Origin: Desulfovibrio sp. Huiquan2017
Lineage (GTDB): Bacteria > Desulfobacterota > Desulfovibrionia > Desulfovibrionales > Desulfovibrionaceae
DNA length: 64,000 nucleotides
Assembly: GCF_017351175.1 (NCBI RefSeq)
Contig: NZ_JAFMPN010000005.1
Coordinates: 149,114-213,113, forward strand
Direction of reading: 5' to 3'
In this document: positions 17,924 through 27,043 of the stretch, piece after piece
Layout of the letters: each line of letters opens with the position of its first letter
How positions within the stretch are numbered: position 1 is the first letter of the stretch
Notes under the pieces: model-generated
Databases searched by the model: none
What the model saw: only the letters and a program-made list of their open reading frames with translations
Told to the model about the DNA's origin: nothing
Translations under genes and position numbers: made by a program

Positions 17924-18208
17924 ATGACCATGGCAATCGGCGGTTTCGGAAGCTACTCGCCGTTCGATCAACAAACGTTCGGCGCGGCCGTGGTTTCCGA
18001 GACCCTGGACTACATGAACGACAGCGGCCCGAGCCCCGCCCCGGTGGATGAGGTTTCCGCCGAAGCGTCGCTCGTCTCTAAAACCCTGGATTACATGAAC
18101 CCCGGGACCTCGACGGCAGACAAGGCCGGCCTGGCCCAGAGCTACAACTTCCAGACCGATGTCCTCGGCCCCTACGCCACGGGCTCGGTCTTCGACACCA
18201 TCATCTGA
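17924..18208 (+). CDS. Small protein with an internal repeat, unknown function
   Basis: 94 aa with AGGAGG before the ATG. A roughly 10-residue unit occurs twice: VVSETLDYMN and LVSKTLDYMN. No signal peptide or membrane helix is present; the composition is soluble and rich in Ser, Gly and Asp. A strong stem-loop follows the gene, so it looks like a single-gene transcription unit. I do not recognise the family. Confidence 0.65.
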   Translation: MTMAIGGFGSYSPFDQQTFGAAVVSETLDYMNDSGPSPAPVDEVSAEASLVSKTLDYMNPGTSTADKAGLAQSYNFQTDVLGPYATGSVFDTII

Positions 18209-18235
18209 AGGTCCGGAGATAACGCCTCGGCAAAA

Positions 18236-18268
18236 AGCCCCGCCGCCCCTTGCCGGGACGGCGGGGCT
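18236..18268. terminator. Stem-loop after the repeat-containing small gene
   Basis: Inverted repeat AGCCCCGCCG / CGGCGGGGCT, 28 bp past the stop. The T run is on the minus-strand side, so termination of the plus-strand gene is less certain than the structure itself. Confidence 0.55.
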
Positions 18269-18380
18269 CCACTTCCGTCCGCGCCGGGATATTTCTTTCA
18301 CAAAAAGTCCATCCGCCATAGTATATCCATACAAGAAGGCCCGACCGCCTTCCCTCAACCGCAACACCCAAGAGGCGACC

Positions 18381-19475
18381 ATGCCGAACAAAACGATACG
18401 GGACCGCGCGGCGGGAGCTCTGATGGGCGCCTGGATCGGCGACGGCCTTGGACTGGGACCGCATTGGTACTACGACCTGGACGAGTTGCGCCGGGACTAC
18501 GGCCCCTGGATCAGCGACTACGCCGACCCCATGCCGGGCCGATACCACGACGGCATGAAGGCGGGCCAGTTGTCCCAATCGGGATTCATCCTCAAATTGA
18601 CCGTCCGCTCCCTGATCGAATGTGGCGATTACGACGAGCCGGACTTCCTCCGCCGCATGGATGCCGAGCTTTTCCCGCTGCTCAACGGCGAACCGGCCAA
18701 CGGGCCGGGCGGCTACACCAGCCAGTCCATCCGCGAGGCTTGGCGCAGGCGGGTATTGCAAAAACGTCCCTGGGGCGAAACCGCCGGGCATGCCGACACC
18801 ACCGAGGCCATCGAACGCACCCTGGCCATGGCCGTGCGCTACGCCCTCGATCCGGCCCGCTTGGCCGAAACGGTCAGCCGCAACGCGGCCCTGACCCAGG
18901 CGGACGACCTGGTCCTGTCCCTGACCGTGGCCTACGGCGCGGTCCTCGCCCAGATCGTCCAGGGCTACCCCCTCGACGCCCGCCTGTCCGACAGACTCAT
19001 GGATCTCGTCAAGAAGGGCACCCTGCCTTTCCACGCCGTCACCCGCGAGGGGCTCAAGCCCCCGAGGCCCGGCGATCCCGACCCGCCGCGCGCGGGCCGC
19101 TTTGCCTCTCCAGACGCCCTGCTCTCTCCGAGCTACATGGCTCGGGCCGCGTCCGATCCGGACATCCGCATCGAGCCCGCCTGGAAAGTTTCGCTCGTCT
19201 ACGGCATGCCCTGCGCCGTCTATCACATGCTCCCGGCGGCCTACTACCTGGCGGCCCGGTTCGGCGATGATTTCGAATCCGCCGTACTGCACGCGGTGAA
19301 CGGCGGCGGCCAGAACCAGGCCCGGGCCATTCTGACCGGAGCCCTGGCAGGCGCCCGGGCGGGATTGTCCCGCATCCCCGAACGATTCATCAACGGCCTG
19401 GAGGAGGGCGAAACCCTGCGCGCCCTGGCCCTCGCCCTGGCCGAACAGGCGGCGGACAATCCGTCCCGAGGATAG
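18381..19475 (+). CDS. ADP-ribosylglycohydrolase-fold protein lacking the metal-site motifs
   Basis: 364 aa from the ATG at 18381, preceded by AGAGG. The start, RAAGALMGAWIGDGLGLGPH, is the classical opening of the ADP-ribosylglycohydrolase/DraG family. Where active members carry a T-D-D-T motif, this protein has a segment around YHDGMKAGQLSQSGF, and where they carry GGDTDT it has NGGGQNQARAILTGALAGA. The acidic dinuclear-metal ligands therefore appear to be missing, suggesting a non-hydrolytic or altered-function member. The LigB-type dioxygenase gene follows after 9 bp and is probably cotranscribed. Confidence 0.78.
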   Translation: MPNKTIRDRAAGALMGAWIGDGLGLGPHWYYDLDELRRDYGPWISDYADPMPGRYHDGMKAGQLSQSGFILKLTVRSLIECGDYDEPDFLRRMDAELFPLLNGEPANGPGGYTSQSIREAWRRRVLQKRPWGETAGHADTTEAIERTLAMAVRYALDPARLAETVSRNAALTQADDLVLSLTVAYGAVLAQIVQGYPLDARLSDRLMDLVKKGTLPFHAVTREGLKPPRPGDPDPPRAGRFASPDALLSPSYMARAASDPDIRIEPAWKVSLVYGMPCAVYHMLPAAYYLAARFGDDFESAVLHAVNGGGQNQARAILTGALAGARAGLSRIPERFINGLEEGETLRALALALAEQAADNPSRG

Positions 19476-19484
19476 GAGAACGGC

Positions 19485-20318
19485 ATGAGCGCAAGCCGAT
19501 CCGACAGCCACGCCGTGATCTACCTCTCCCACGGCGCGGGACCACTGCCCCTGCTCGGGGACCCGGCTCACGCGGAAATGGTCCGGAACCTGAATGTCCT
19601 CGCCGCCCGAATTCCCAGGCCGTCCGCCATCCTGGTCATCAGCGCCCACTGGGAAGAAACGATCCCCACCGTGACCGTGGGGGACCGCCCGCCGCTATTC
19701 TACGATTACTACGGCTTTCCCCCGGCATCCTATGCCATCGCCTATCCCGCTCCGGGCGACCAGCCCCTGTCGGACGCGGTCCGGGACATCCTGGCCCGCA
19801 ACGGCGTGGACTGCGGCATGGAATCCGAGCGCGGTTTCGACCACGGACTGTTCGTCCCGCTGAAGATCATGTACCCCGAGGCGGACATTCCCTGCGTCCA
19901 GCTTTCGCTCGTCAAGGGGTTGGACCCGACAACGCATCTGGCCCTGGGCGAGGCCCTGGCCGGACTCGACCGGGAAAATATGCTCATCCTCGGCTCGGGC
20001 TTCTCCTTCCACAACATGCGCGCCTTCTTCACCCCGGACACGGTCGAAACCGCCCAAGCCAACGAAGCATTCCAGCAATGGCTCACGAAGACCTGTGCCG
20101 ACCCGGCCCTGACCATCGGTGAACGCCGAAGCAGGCTGGCCCGCTGGGAAACCGCCCCCCGGGCCCGCTACTGTCACCCCCGCGAGGAACATCTGCTGCC
20201 ATTGCACGTTTGCTGTGGCGCGGCGGGCCGCCCGTGTGACGAGTATTTTTCCCTGACCATCTTCGGCAAGAGCGCGACCACCTGCCTCTGGCGGCCGACC
20301 GGAAACGGCGCGAAGTAA
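19485..20318 (+). CDS. LigB/DODA-type extradiol ring-cleavage dioxygenase
   Basis: 277 aa, AGGAGA before the ATG. LSHGAGPLPLLGD holds the first metal-ligand histidine, ISAHWEE the second, and GFDHGLFVPLKIMYP and GSGFSFHNM are the remaining family blocks. It is of the YgiD/4,5-DOPA-dioxygenase type, a non-heme iron (or zinc) protein. The natural substrate is not evident. Pairing with the preceding ADP-ribosylglycohydrolase-like gene is the only context clue. Confidence 0.87.
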   Translation: MSASRSDSHAVIYLSHGAGPLPLLGDPAHAEMVRNLNVLAARIPRPSAILVISAHWEETIPTVTVGDRPPLFYDYYGFPPASYAIAYPAPGDQPLSDAVRDILARNGVDCGMESERGFDHGLFVPLKIMYPEADIPCVQLSLVKGLDPTTHLALGEALAGLDRENMLILGSGFSFHNMRAFFTPDTVETAQANEAFQQWLTKTCADPALTIGERRSRLARWETAPRARYCHPREEHLLPLHVCCGAAGRPCDEYFSLTIFGKSATTCLWRPTGNGAK

Positions 20319-20341
20319 TCTCCCGGCCACGGCAAAAGCAA

Positions 20342-20360
20342 GAGCCTCGCTCGGAGGCTC
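20342..20360. terminator. Stem-loop between convergent genes
   Basis: GAGCCTC / GAGGCTC with a 5-nt loop, lying between the convergent dioxygenase and molybdopterin-oxidoreductase genes. T-rich sequence follows on the minus strand. Confidence 0.5.
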
Positions 20361-20386
20361 ACCCTTCTTGCCAGCCTGACACAGGC

Positions 20387-23014
20387 CTAAAGCTTAAGCC
20401 AATTCCCGGCCACATTCCGGCAAAAATCCATGGACTGCGCAATAAAGAGCGGGAAACGACCGTGGGACCCGGCAAGAACTTCGTCGGCGAACCGGAATTT
20501 CGCATCGAGGAAATCCAGTTCCAGATGGAACCGGAACCCATAGGACGCGTTGCCGACCCGAAAGCACTGGTTGGCGCAGGCCGCGCCAGTAACCAGAAGC
20601 TCGGCTCCTCCGGGCAGGTCGAAGGTATCCGCGTGGGCCTCCATAAACGGTGGAATCGCCCCAGCCCGCCCCAGAACCGGGTCCCGCGCGCCCGATGCCG
20701 TCAGGACGAGTTGCCCGTAGCCGGACTCCGATTTGGACATGGCCCGGACGGACGCGCCGTGGGCCCGGGCCAGAAGCAGACAGCCCAGACAGATGCCCGC
20801 CACAGGCTTGCCCGCAGCGTCGAAGTCGCGCATGAGCCGCAGGAGCGCCGGGAAATGCGGCGAGCGCGCATCGTCCCAGGCTTGTTGCGGGCCGTCCAGA
20901 ACCACCAGCCGGTCATATCCTTCCGAGGACGCGGGCAGCGCCTCCCCAACCCCGGCCCTGACGGTGGTCAGCAGACACCCACGCCGCGCCAGCTCCTTGG
21001 TGAAATTGCCGCCGGACGACTCGTCCGAATGCCGAACCACCAGCACCCGGGAACCGATGATTCCGTCCCCGGGGCACGGCTCCACCGTGACCCGGGTCTC
21101 GTAAAACGGCGTGCCCCCGCCCACCACGGACGCAATATCCCGGGTCAGCCGATTGACCCCATGGCCCGCCTTGTTCCAGCCGCCTCGCTCGGCCACAAGC
21201 ACGTCCGGGCGCATGGCCCCGTCCGCCTTGAGCTGCGCCATGAGCCTGCCGTGGGGACTGCGCACCAGCACGAGGCCGCCGTCCGCGACACCCCGCCTGC
21301 GGGCCTCGTCGGCGTTCAGGGCCACTGTGGGCAGGGCGTCGTGCCCGGCCATGGTCCGTTCGGAGCAGAGATGATCATGGGGCGCGATGGTCAGAAGATT
21401 GTATGGATACTCCGGGTCCCCGGCCAGGAGAACGGCCGGATCGAACTCGGTCATGAACCGGAATTTGCCGGATTCGGTGGGGAATACGCCGTCCGCATAC
21501 GGCACCATGGGCGCGTCCAGGCGAACCGGGCCCCTGCGCACGCTTTCCAGGTCCGTGCCCTGCGCCCAGAGCGGCGCGCAGATCCGATTCAACCAGTCGT
21601 CCACAGGCCGCCGGTATTCCCCGGCAAACGGGAACCGTGCGGCCAATTCCTGGAACATCCGGAATTCGGACATGGCTTCCCCCACAGGTTCGATGGCCGG
21701 ATTCACCGGCCCCGCGAAGTTGTGGCCGTAACCCGCCACGAGGTCTTCCTCTTCGAGAAAGGTGGTGGCGGGGAGAAAAACATCGGCCAATTCGGCGGTG
21801 TCGTCCAGGAAATGCCCGGAGTAGACGACCATCTCGGCCTTTTTGAAGGCCATGGCGACCTTGTCCGCGTTGGGAGCCATGCATGCGGGATTGCCCGCCG
21901 TAACCACGATCATGCGGATCTCCGGGGCGCGGGCATTCAAGATCTCCTCGCCCAGCCTGGCGACGAGCAAGGTCCGGCGGCCCGGGTGCAGATGGTCGCC
22001 CCACCAGGCCTGGTCGTAGGGACCGTACTCCTCGAACCCCTGGCTGACCCCGCCTCCCGGCACTCCGAGAATGCCCGCGATGCCGCCCAGGGCGTCAATG
22101 GGCCGAATGATGTAATGGGCATGCGCATGGCGATGCAGCCCCCAACCGAGCAGGATGGAGGTCGGGAACCTACGCATGAGGGTATCGGCCAACAGCTCGG
22201 CCCCGGACAAGGGCACTCCGGCCAGAGCGCAAAGTTCGGGCGCGGCGAAGCCGTCGAGAATGGCCTTGAATCCGGCCCAGCCCTCGGCCCGGTTTTCAAG
22301 AAAATCGCGGTCCTCGGCCCCGGCGGCAAGGATGAGCTTGGCGGCGGCCATGGCCAGGAAGCCATCGCGCCCCGGCCTGGGCCGAATGTGGTCGGTGGCG
22401 AAATCCACGGACCGGCTGCGTACCGGGTCGATGACCACCACGCGGCCGCCGCGCCTCTTGACGTCCCTGGCGATCCTGACCAGGGAGATGTTGGTGGACG
22501 CGGGATTGCGCCCCCACAGGATCATGGAGTTGGAATTATAATGATCCAGAGGATCGTGGGACACGCGCTGGCCGAAGTCGAGATTCTGGGCCGCCTGCCC
22601 CGCTCCGCCGCACAGGGAGCCGCGCAGGGTCGTGACCCCGCCGAGCAGATTGAAGAAATACTTGTTCAGGAGCTTGAGGGCCGTGCGTTCGCCGTATCCC
22701 TGATAGTACAGGATCGCCTCGGGCCCTGATTCGGCGACCACCCGCTTCAGTTTGTCGGCCACCAGGTCCAGGACCTCATCCCAGGAGGCCAGCCGCCACC
22801 GGCCAGCCACCTTGCGCAGGGGATGGGTAATCCGCTCGGCGCTGTATACGCGCTCAATGTATCGGGCTGCCTTATGGCACGATGCCCCCCGGGTCAGGGG
22901 ATGGTTCGGGTCGCCCGACAGCCCGGCCAGCCGCCCGTCCTCCACCGCGGCAACGAGGCCGCAGGTGTTTGGGCAGTCCCGCGTGCAGGTAGTCACGATC
23001 TCACGTCGGCTCAT
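20387..23014 (-). CDS. Molybdopterin oxidoreductase fused to a class I glutamine amidotransferase domain
   Basis: 875 aa. Residues 1 to about 650 form a bis-MGD oxidoreductase: an N-terminal 4Fe-4S set CTRDCPNTC plus a fourth cysteine in GASCHKA, a candidate Mo-ligand cysteine in GSLCGGAGQAAQ, a domain with VIDPVRSRSVDFATDHIRPR, and a C-terminal MGD-binding domain (LNADEARRRGVADGGLV). From about residue 654 a second domain begins with RVLVVRHSDES and carries the amidotransferase nucleophile in GICLGC (about residue 742) and GFRFHLE with its His and Glu (about 830 and 832). There is no signal peptide, so it should be cytoplasmic. It is transcribed divergently from an ABC importer. The physiological substrate is unknown. 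Confidence 0.85.
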   Translation of the reverse strand: MSRREIVTTCTRDCPNTCGLVAAVEDGRLAGLSGDPNHPLTRGASCHKAARYIERVYSAERITHPLRKVAGRWRLASWDEVLDLVADKLKRVVAESGPEAILYYQGYGERTALKLLNKYFFNLLGGVTTLRGSLCGGAGQAAQNLDFGQRVSHDPLDHYNSNSMILWGRNPASTNISLVRIARDVKRRGGRVVVIDPVRSRSVDFATDHIRPRPGRDGFLAMAAAKLILAAGAEDRDFLENRAEGWAGFKAILDGFAAPELCALAGVPLSGAELLADTLMRRFPTSILLGWGLHRHAHAHYIIRPIDALGGIAGILGVPGGGVSQGFEEYGPYDQAWWGDHLHPGRRTLLVARLGEEILNARAPEIRMIVVTAGNPACMAPNADKVAMAFKKAEMVVYSGHFLDDTAELADVFLPATTFLEEEDLVAGYGHNFAGPVNPAIEPVGEAMSEFRMFQELAARFPFAGEYRRPVDDWLNRICAPLWAQGTDLESVRRGPVRLDAPMVPYADGVFPTESGKFRFMTEFDPAVLLAGDPEYPYNLLTIAPHDHLCSERTMAGHDALPTVALNADEARRRGVADGGLVLVRSPHGRLMAQLKADGAMRPDVLVAERGGWNKAGHGVNRLTRDIASVVGGGTPFYETRVTVEPCPGDGIIGSRVLVVRHSDESSGGNFTKELARRGCLLTTVRAGVGEALPASSEGYDRLVVLDGPQQAWDDARSPHFPALLRLMRDFDAAGKPVAGICLGCLLLARAHGASVRAMSKSESGYGQLVLTASGARDPVLGRAGAIPPFMEAHADTFDLPGGAELLVTGAACANQCFRVGNASYGFRFHLELDFLDAKFRFADEVLAGSHGRFPLFIAQSMDFCRNVAGNWLKL

Positions 23015-23137
23015 TGTCCATACTTCCTGATTGCGCTTTTTCCCGTCCTGTTCGCGGGCATCCGCACGGGCGGCTCCCGTCCACGATCATGAGGTCGCAC
23101 AATCGAACGCCGCGATCAAGTCCCGCGCGGACCACAT

Positions 23138-23163
23138 GTCACGCATATGCATGTTTGCGTGAC
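23138..23163. promoter_or_regulatory. Inverted repeat in the divergent promoter region
   Basis: Perfect 8-bp arms GTCACGCA / TGCGTGAC with a 10-bp spacer, midway between the divergent molybdopterin-oxidoreductase and ABC-importer genes. The position fits an operator controlling both. The regulator is unknown. Confidence 0.5.
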
Positions 23164-23308
23164 GACATTGTCGCCGCACCGGCCCCGGTACTACATATCA
23201 AGGCTTGTCCACAGGCGCATTCCGCCCGGCGGTCCAGCGCCCCGGGCAATACGTAAACGGCGCGCCCGTCCGGCATCCTCGCCAACACCGTTGCAAGGGA
23301 GTTCTCCG

Positions 23309-24292
23309 ATGATCACACGCAGGCATTTCCTCTCCATGAGCGCAGGGGCTCTGGCCCTGTTCCCCTTCATGACCGCTTCCCGGGCACTTGCCGGGGCCCC
23401 GGCCGAACTCGCGCTGGCCGGACCGCCCGCGCCCGCGAGCCTTCCCCTGGTCCGTCTGGCCGAACAAGGAGCGTCCGCCGACCTGCCCGCCATGACGATG
23501 AAACAATGGCGCAATCCAGACATCATGCGCGCCTGGCTGATCTCGGGCGAGGTCCAGGTCTCGGCGGGCCCGGCCAACGCGGCGGCCATTCTCTATAATA
23601 AAGGGCTCCCGATCCGTCTGCTGGACGTCAACAACGGGGGCATCCTCAGCTTCCTGACCCGCGATCCGTCCATCCAAAAATTCACGGACATCAAGGGCAA
23701 AAAAGTCCTGTTGTTCTTCCGGGGGGACACCCCGGACACCATCGTGCGCTATCTGGCCGCAAAACAGGGCATCAATCCGGACTCGGACCTGACCGTCTCC
23801 TACGCGGACTCGCCCTTCGAGGCGTTGCAGATGTTCCTGTCCGGACGCGCGGACACGGTCCTGCTGCCCGAGCCCGCCGCCACCGCGGCCGTACTCAAGG
23901 CCAAGGTCTCCGGTTCGAAGCCGACGCGCATCGTCATTCAGGACGAATGGCAAGCCGTGACCGGCAACGCCCTGCCCCTGCCTCTGGGCGGGACCATGTG
24001 CCAGGCCTCCCTGGCGACGGAGCACCCCGAGACCGTGGCCGCGCTGCAGACCGGCATCGGACGGGCCGTGGACTGGATCAACGCGCACCCGGCCGAGGCC
24101 GCGCAACAGTCGGCCGACTTCTTCGGGCTCAAGGCCCCGGTGCTGCAAAAGTCCCTGGAGGCCTTCCCCATCCGGCGCAGTCCGGCGGCCGAGGCACGCA
24201 AGGACCTGGAGTTCTACTACCAGGCCCTCATGGAGATGTCGCCCAAGCTGGTGGGCGGGAAACTACCGGACAAGGCCTTCTACCTGGGCTAA
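23309..24292 (+). CDS. ABC transporter substrate-binding protein, NMT1/THI5-like, Tat-exported
   Basis: 327 aa from the ATG at 23309 (AAGGGAG upstream). A Tat signal, TRRHFLSMSAGALALFP, ends near ASRALA. The body resembles the NitT/TauT-type binding proteins: periplasmic halves around LISGEVQVSAGPANAAAIL and SYADSPFEALQMFLSGRAD. The permease and ATPase genes follow. Tat export is less common for such proteins and could mean the protein folds or loads a ligand before export. The ligand is unknown. Confidence 0.85.
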   Translation: MITRRHFLSMSAGALALFPFMTASRALAGAPAELALAGPPAPASLPLVRLAEQGASADLPAMTMKQWRNPDIMRAWLISGEVQVSAGPANAAAILYNKGLPIRLLDVNNGGILSFLTRDPSIQKFTDIKGKKVLLFFRGDTPDTIVRYLAAKQGINPDSDLTVSYADSPFEALQMFLSGRADTVLLPEPAATAAVLKAKVSGSKPTRIVIQDEWQAVTGNALPLPLGGTMCQASLATEHPETVAALQTGIGRAVDWINAHPAEAAQQSADFFGLKAPVLQKSLEAFPIRRSPAAEARKDLEFYYQALMEMSPKLVGGKLPDKAFYLG

Positions 24293-24306
24293 GGGCGAGA
24301 GGAAGG

Positions 24307-25095
24307 ATGGCGCGCGCAGCCTGTTCGATCTGGCCCAAGTTGTGGGGCTTCCGATACCCGGCCCTGGGCGTGGCACTCTTCCTCACCCTATGGTGGGGGG
24401 GAAGCCGCCTCTACGGCCCGTTCATCCTTCCCTCCCCATGGGAGGCCTGCCGGGCGCTATGGCGGCTCACCCTGAAAGGCGTGGTGTTCAAGGCGGCCCT
24501 GATCACGGCCGGACGCGCCTTGGGCGGATTCGCCGTGGCAGCCCTGCTCGGCGGCGGCATCGGCATCCTGGCCGGGCTCCGGCCCGCCCTGGCTCAGACC
24601 CTCAGGCCAATAACCGCCATGCTCCTGGGCATCCCCCCCATCGCCTGGATCGTCCTGGCCATACTCTGGTTCGGGACCACGGGCCTGACGCCCGTGTTCA
24701 CCGTGGTGGTCACCGCACTGCCCATCGTCTTCGCCGTGGCCATGGAGGGAGCACGCACCAGAGACAAGGGCCTGGAGGATATGGGCCGGTCCTTCGACAC
24801 CCCGGCCGCCATGCTCTTCTGGGACGTGCGTCTGCCCCACATCCTGTCCTATCTCTTCCCCGGCCTGGTCACGGCCCTGGGGTTGTCCTGGAAGGTGGCG
24901 GTCATGGCCGAACTACTCGCTTCCACCGACGGCATCGGCGCGGACATGGCCTTAGCCCGGATCAATCTCGACACCGCCGAAGCCCTGGCCTGGATCATCG
25001 TCCTGCTGGCCATGCTCCTGGCCGTGGAGCTGCTCCTGCTCGAACCGCTGCAACGCCGCCTGGAACCGTGGAGGCAGGGGAGCTCGTCCTCATGA
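24307..25095 (+). CDS. ABC transporter permease, NitT/TauT type
   Basis: 262 aa from the ATG at 24307; GGAAGG lies just upstream. The FILPSPWEACRALWRL start and the EAA-like loop LEDMGRSFDTPAAMLFWDVR followed by LPH are typical of nitrate/sulfonate/taurine permeases. About six helices. Its stop codon overlaps the start of the ATPase gene (ATGA). Confidence 0.87.
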   Translation: MARAACSIWPKLWGFRYPALGVALFLTLWWGGSRLYGPFILPSPWEACRALWRLTLKGVVFKAALITAGRALGGFAVAALLGGGIGILAGLRPALAQTLRPITAMLLGIPPIAWIVLAILWFGTTGLTPVFTVVVTALPIVFAVAMEGARTRDKGLEDMGRSFDTPAAMLFWDVRLPHILSYLFPGLVTALGLSWKVAVMAELLASTDGIGADMALARINLDTAEALAWIIVLLAMLLAVELLLLEPLQRRLEPWRQGSSSS

Positions 25096-26945
25096 ACGGC
25101 TCCGAGCTGAGCTGGGAACACGTCCGCCACGATTACGGAGCCGGTTTGGTGCTGACCGACGTGACCCTGCGCGTCGGCCCCGGAGAGGTCCTCGCCCTGG
25201 CGGGCCGTTCCGGCTGCGGCAAGACCTCCCTGCTGAACATGGCGGCCGGACTGCTCGCCCCCCGGCAGGGCCGGACAGTCAATACCTTCACGCACACGGC
25301 CTGCGTCTTCCAGGAACCGAGACTGCTCCCCTGGCGGCGCACCGTGGACAACATAGCCTTCGGGCTCAAGGCCATGGGCGCATCCCGCGCGGACCGTCTG
25401 GACAGGGCGCGGAGGCTGGCCGAACGCATGGGCCTGGCCCCCTGCGACCTGACGAAATTCCCGCATGAATTGAGCGGCGGCATGCGCCAGAGGGTCTCCT
25501 TGGCAAGGGCCTTGGCCGTGGGGCCGGACCTGCTCCTCCTGGACGAGCCGTTCAGCGCCCTGGACATGGGCCTGCGCCGCGAACTCCAGGACCTGGTCCG
25601 GTCGCTCATCGTCGAGCGCGGCCTGGCTGCCGTGTTCGTGACCCACGATCTCGCCGAGGCCGCCGCACTAAGCCACCGCGTGGTCATCCTGGCCCCGTCG
25701 CCGGGCCGTGTGGTCCACGACCAGCCCATCGACCGCCCCCTGGCGGACCGGAACGCGGACTTCGTCCGACGGACCGTCTCCGATCTCCTGGCCGCCCCGG
25801 CCGTGCGGGCGGCATTCGGCAATCACGGCGACGCCCCGCTCGCGCCCGCCGCGCCAACCGGCATATCCGCCGCGAAAAACGAGGTGAACATGGTGGAATT
25901 CAAACCCGTGCATCTTCCCGAGACGGTCCTGGCCACGGATATGGCCGGACGCAAGGTCCAGGTCGGCGCCGGGATCGACAAGGTCTTCGGCTACAACCCC
26001 ATGGTCACGGCCCTGCTCTTTGCCCTGGCCCCCGAAAAAATCGCGGGACTGGGCATGCCGCCCATGCCGCCCGAACGCATGCTGGCGAGCCCGGAATACC
26101 TTTCCCTGCCGGTCCTCGGGGTCAAAGGCGGAAACTTCGGCGGCGGCAAGACCACCTTCGACGGCGAGGCCGTCAAACGAAACGGTGTGGATCTGATCCT
26201 TTCCTTGACCCTGTTCGCCATGGACGAGGTCGAGGTGGCCGAGGCCGACCGGCTGCAACGGGAGCTGAACATTCCGGTGCTCGTCTTTGACGGTTGCCTG
26301 GACCGCACCGGTGACGTCTTGCGGCGCGTGGGCGCGCTCATCGGAGTACCGGACCGCGGCAACCTCCTGGCCGACTATTTCGAAGACAAATTCCACACCA
26401 TCGCCGGGACGGTCGCCCGTATCCCGCGCGGCGAACGGCGGACGGTCTACTACGCCCAGTCGCCCACCGGCCTGCTTACCGAGCCCCGGCGCTCCCGTCA
26501 TGGCGAAATCATCGAATACGCGGGCGGAGTAAACGTGGCCGAAGTCCACGAACAACGGGGCTGCGGGCGCACGCCCGTATGCGCGACCGACCTGGCCCGC
26601 TGGGACCCGGACGTGATCATCATGCTCTCGGACGAGGGCAAGTCCCCGCAACGCCTCTACAACCGCGCCAAGACCGATCCCTTCTGGTCCCGGCTCAAGG
26701 CGACCCGCAACAACGCCATCTTCGAGCCGCCGAGCGGCATGTATCACTGGTTCGACCGGCCGCCGTCCGTGAATCGGCTCATGGGCTTGATCTGGCTGAC
26801 CAACCTGCTCTACCCCGAGTGGTTCGATTGGGACATGGTGCGAGAAATACGGGAGTTCTACCGGCTCTTCTACCGCATGGACCTCGGCCCCAAGCAGGCG
26901 GAAACCCTGCTCGGGCCGAGCCTGGGTCGCCAGATGGGCAGGTAG
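25092..26945 (+). CDS. ABC ATPase fused to a periplasmic-binding-protein-like domain
   Basis: 617 aa in one uninterrupted frame. Residues 1-266 are a NitT/TauT-type ATPase: Walker [10 protein letters not shown], signature LSGGMRQR, Walker [13 protein letters not shown], switch FVTHD. Residues 267-617 resemble the FepB/BtuF class of binding proteins ([40 protein letters not shown]) but have no signal peptide. At the junction the ATG at 25890 is preceded by GAGGTG, so a separate 351-aa cytoplasmic protein could also be made from an internal start. Either reading places a binding-protein fold in the cytoplasm next to the ATPase, which is unusual. A sensing or loading role is my inference. Confidence 0.8.
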   Translation: MNGSELSWEHVRHDYGAGLVLTDVTLRVGPGEVLALAGRSGCGKTSLLNMAAGLLAPRQGRTVNTFTHTACVFQEPRLLPWRRTVDNIAFGLKAMGASRADRLDRARRLAERMGLAPCDLTKFPHELSGGMRQRVSLARALAVGPDLLLLDEPFSALDMGLRRELQDLVRSLIVERGLAAVFVTHDLAEAAALSHRVVILAPSPGRVVHDQPIDRPLADRNADFVRRTVSDLLAAPAVRAAFGNHGDAPLAPAAPTGISAAKNEVNMVEFKPVHLPETVLATDMAGRKVQVGAGIDKVFGYNPMVTALLFALAPEKIAGLGMPPMPPERMLASPEYLSLPVLGVKGGNFGGGKTTFDGEAVKRNGVDLILSLTLFAMDEVEVAEADRLQRELNIPVLVFDGCLDRTGDVLRRVGALIGVPDRGNLLADYFEDKFHTIAGTVARIPRGERRTVYYAQSPTGLLTEPRRSRHGEIIEYAGGVNVAEVHEQRGCGRTPVCATDLARWDPDVIIMLSDEGKSPQRLYNRAKTDPFWSRLKATRNNAIFEPPSGMYHWFDRPPSVNRLMGLIWLTNLLYPEWFDWDMVREIREFYRLFYRMDLGPKQAETLLGPSLGRQMGR

Positions 26946-27043
26946 CCGCTTTTCCCTTGTCCTTTGCGCCACTCTTTGCCACCATGCAAACATGGCAAAA
27001 TGCCGGTCCCGCAAGGCCCGGTCCCAACCCGCAAGGAGTGCGC

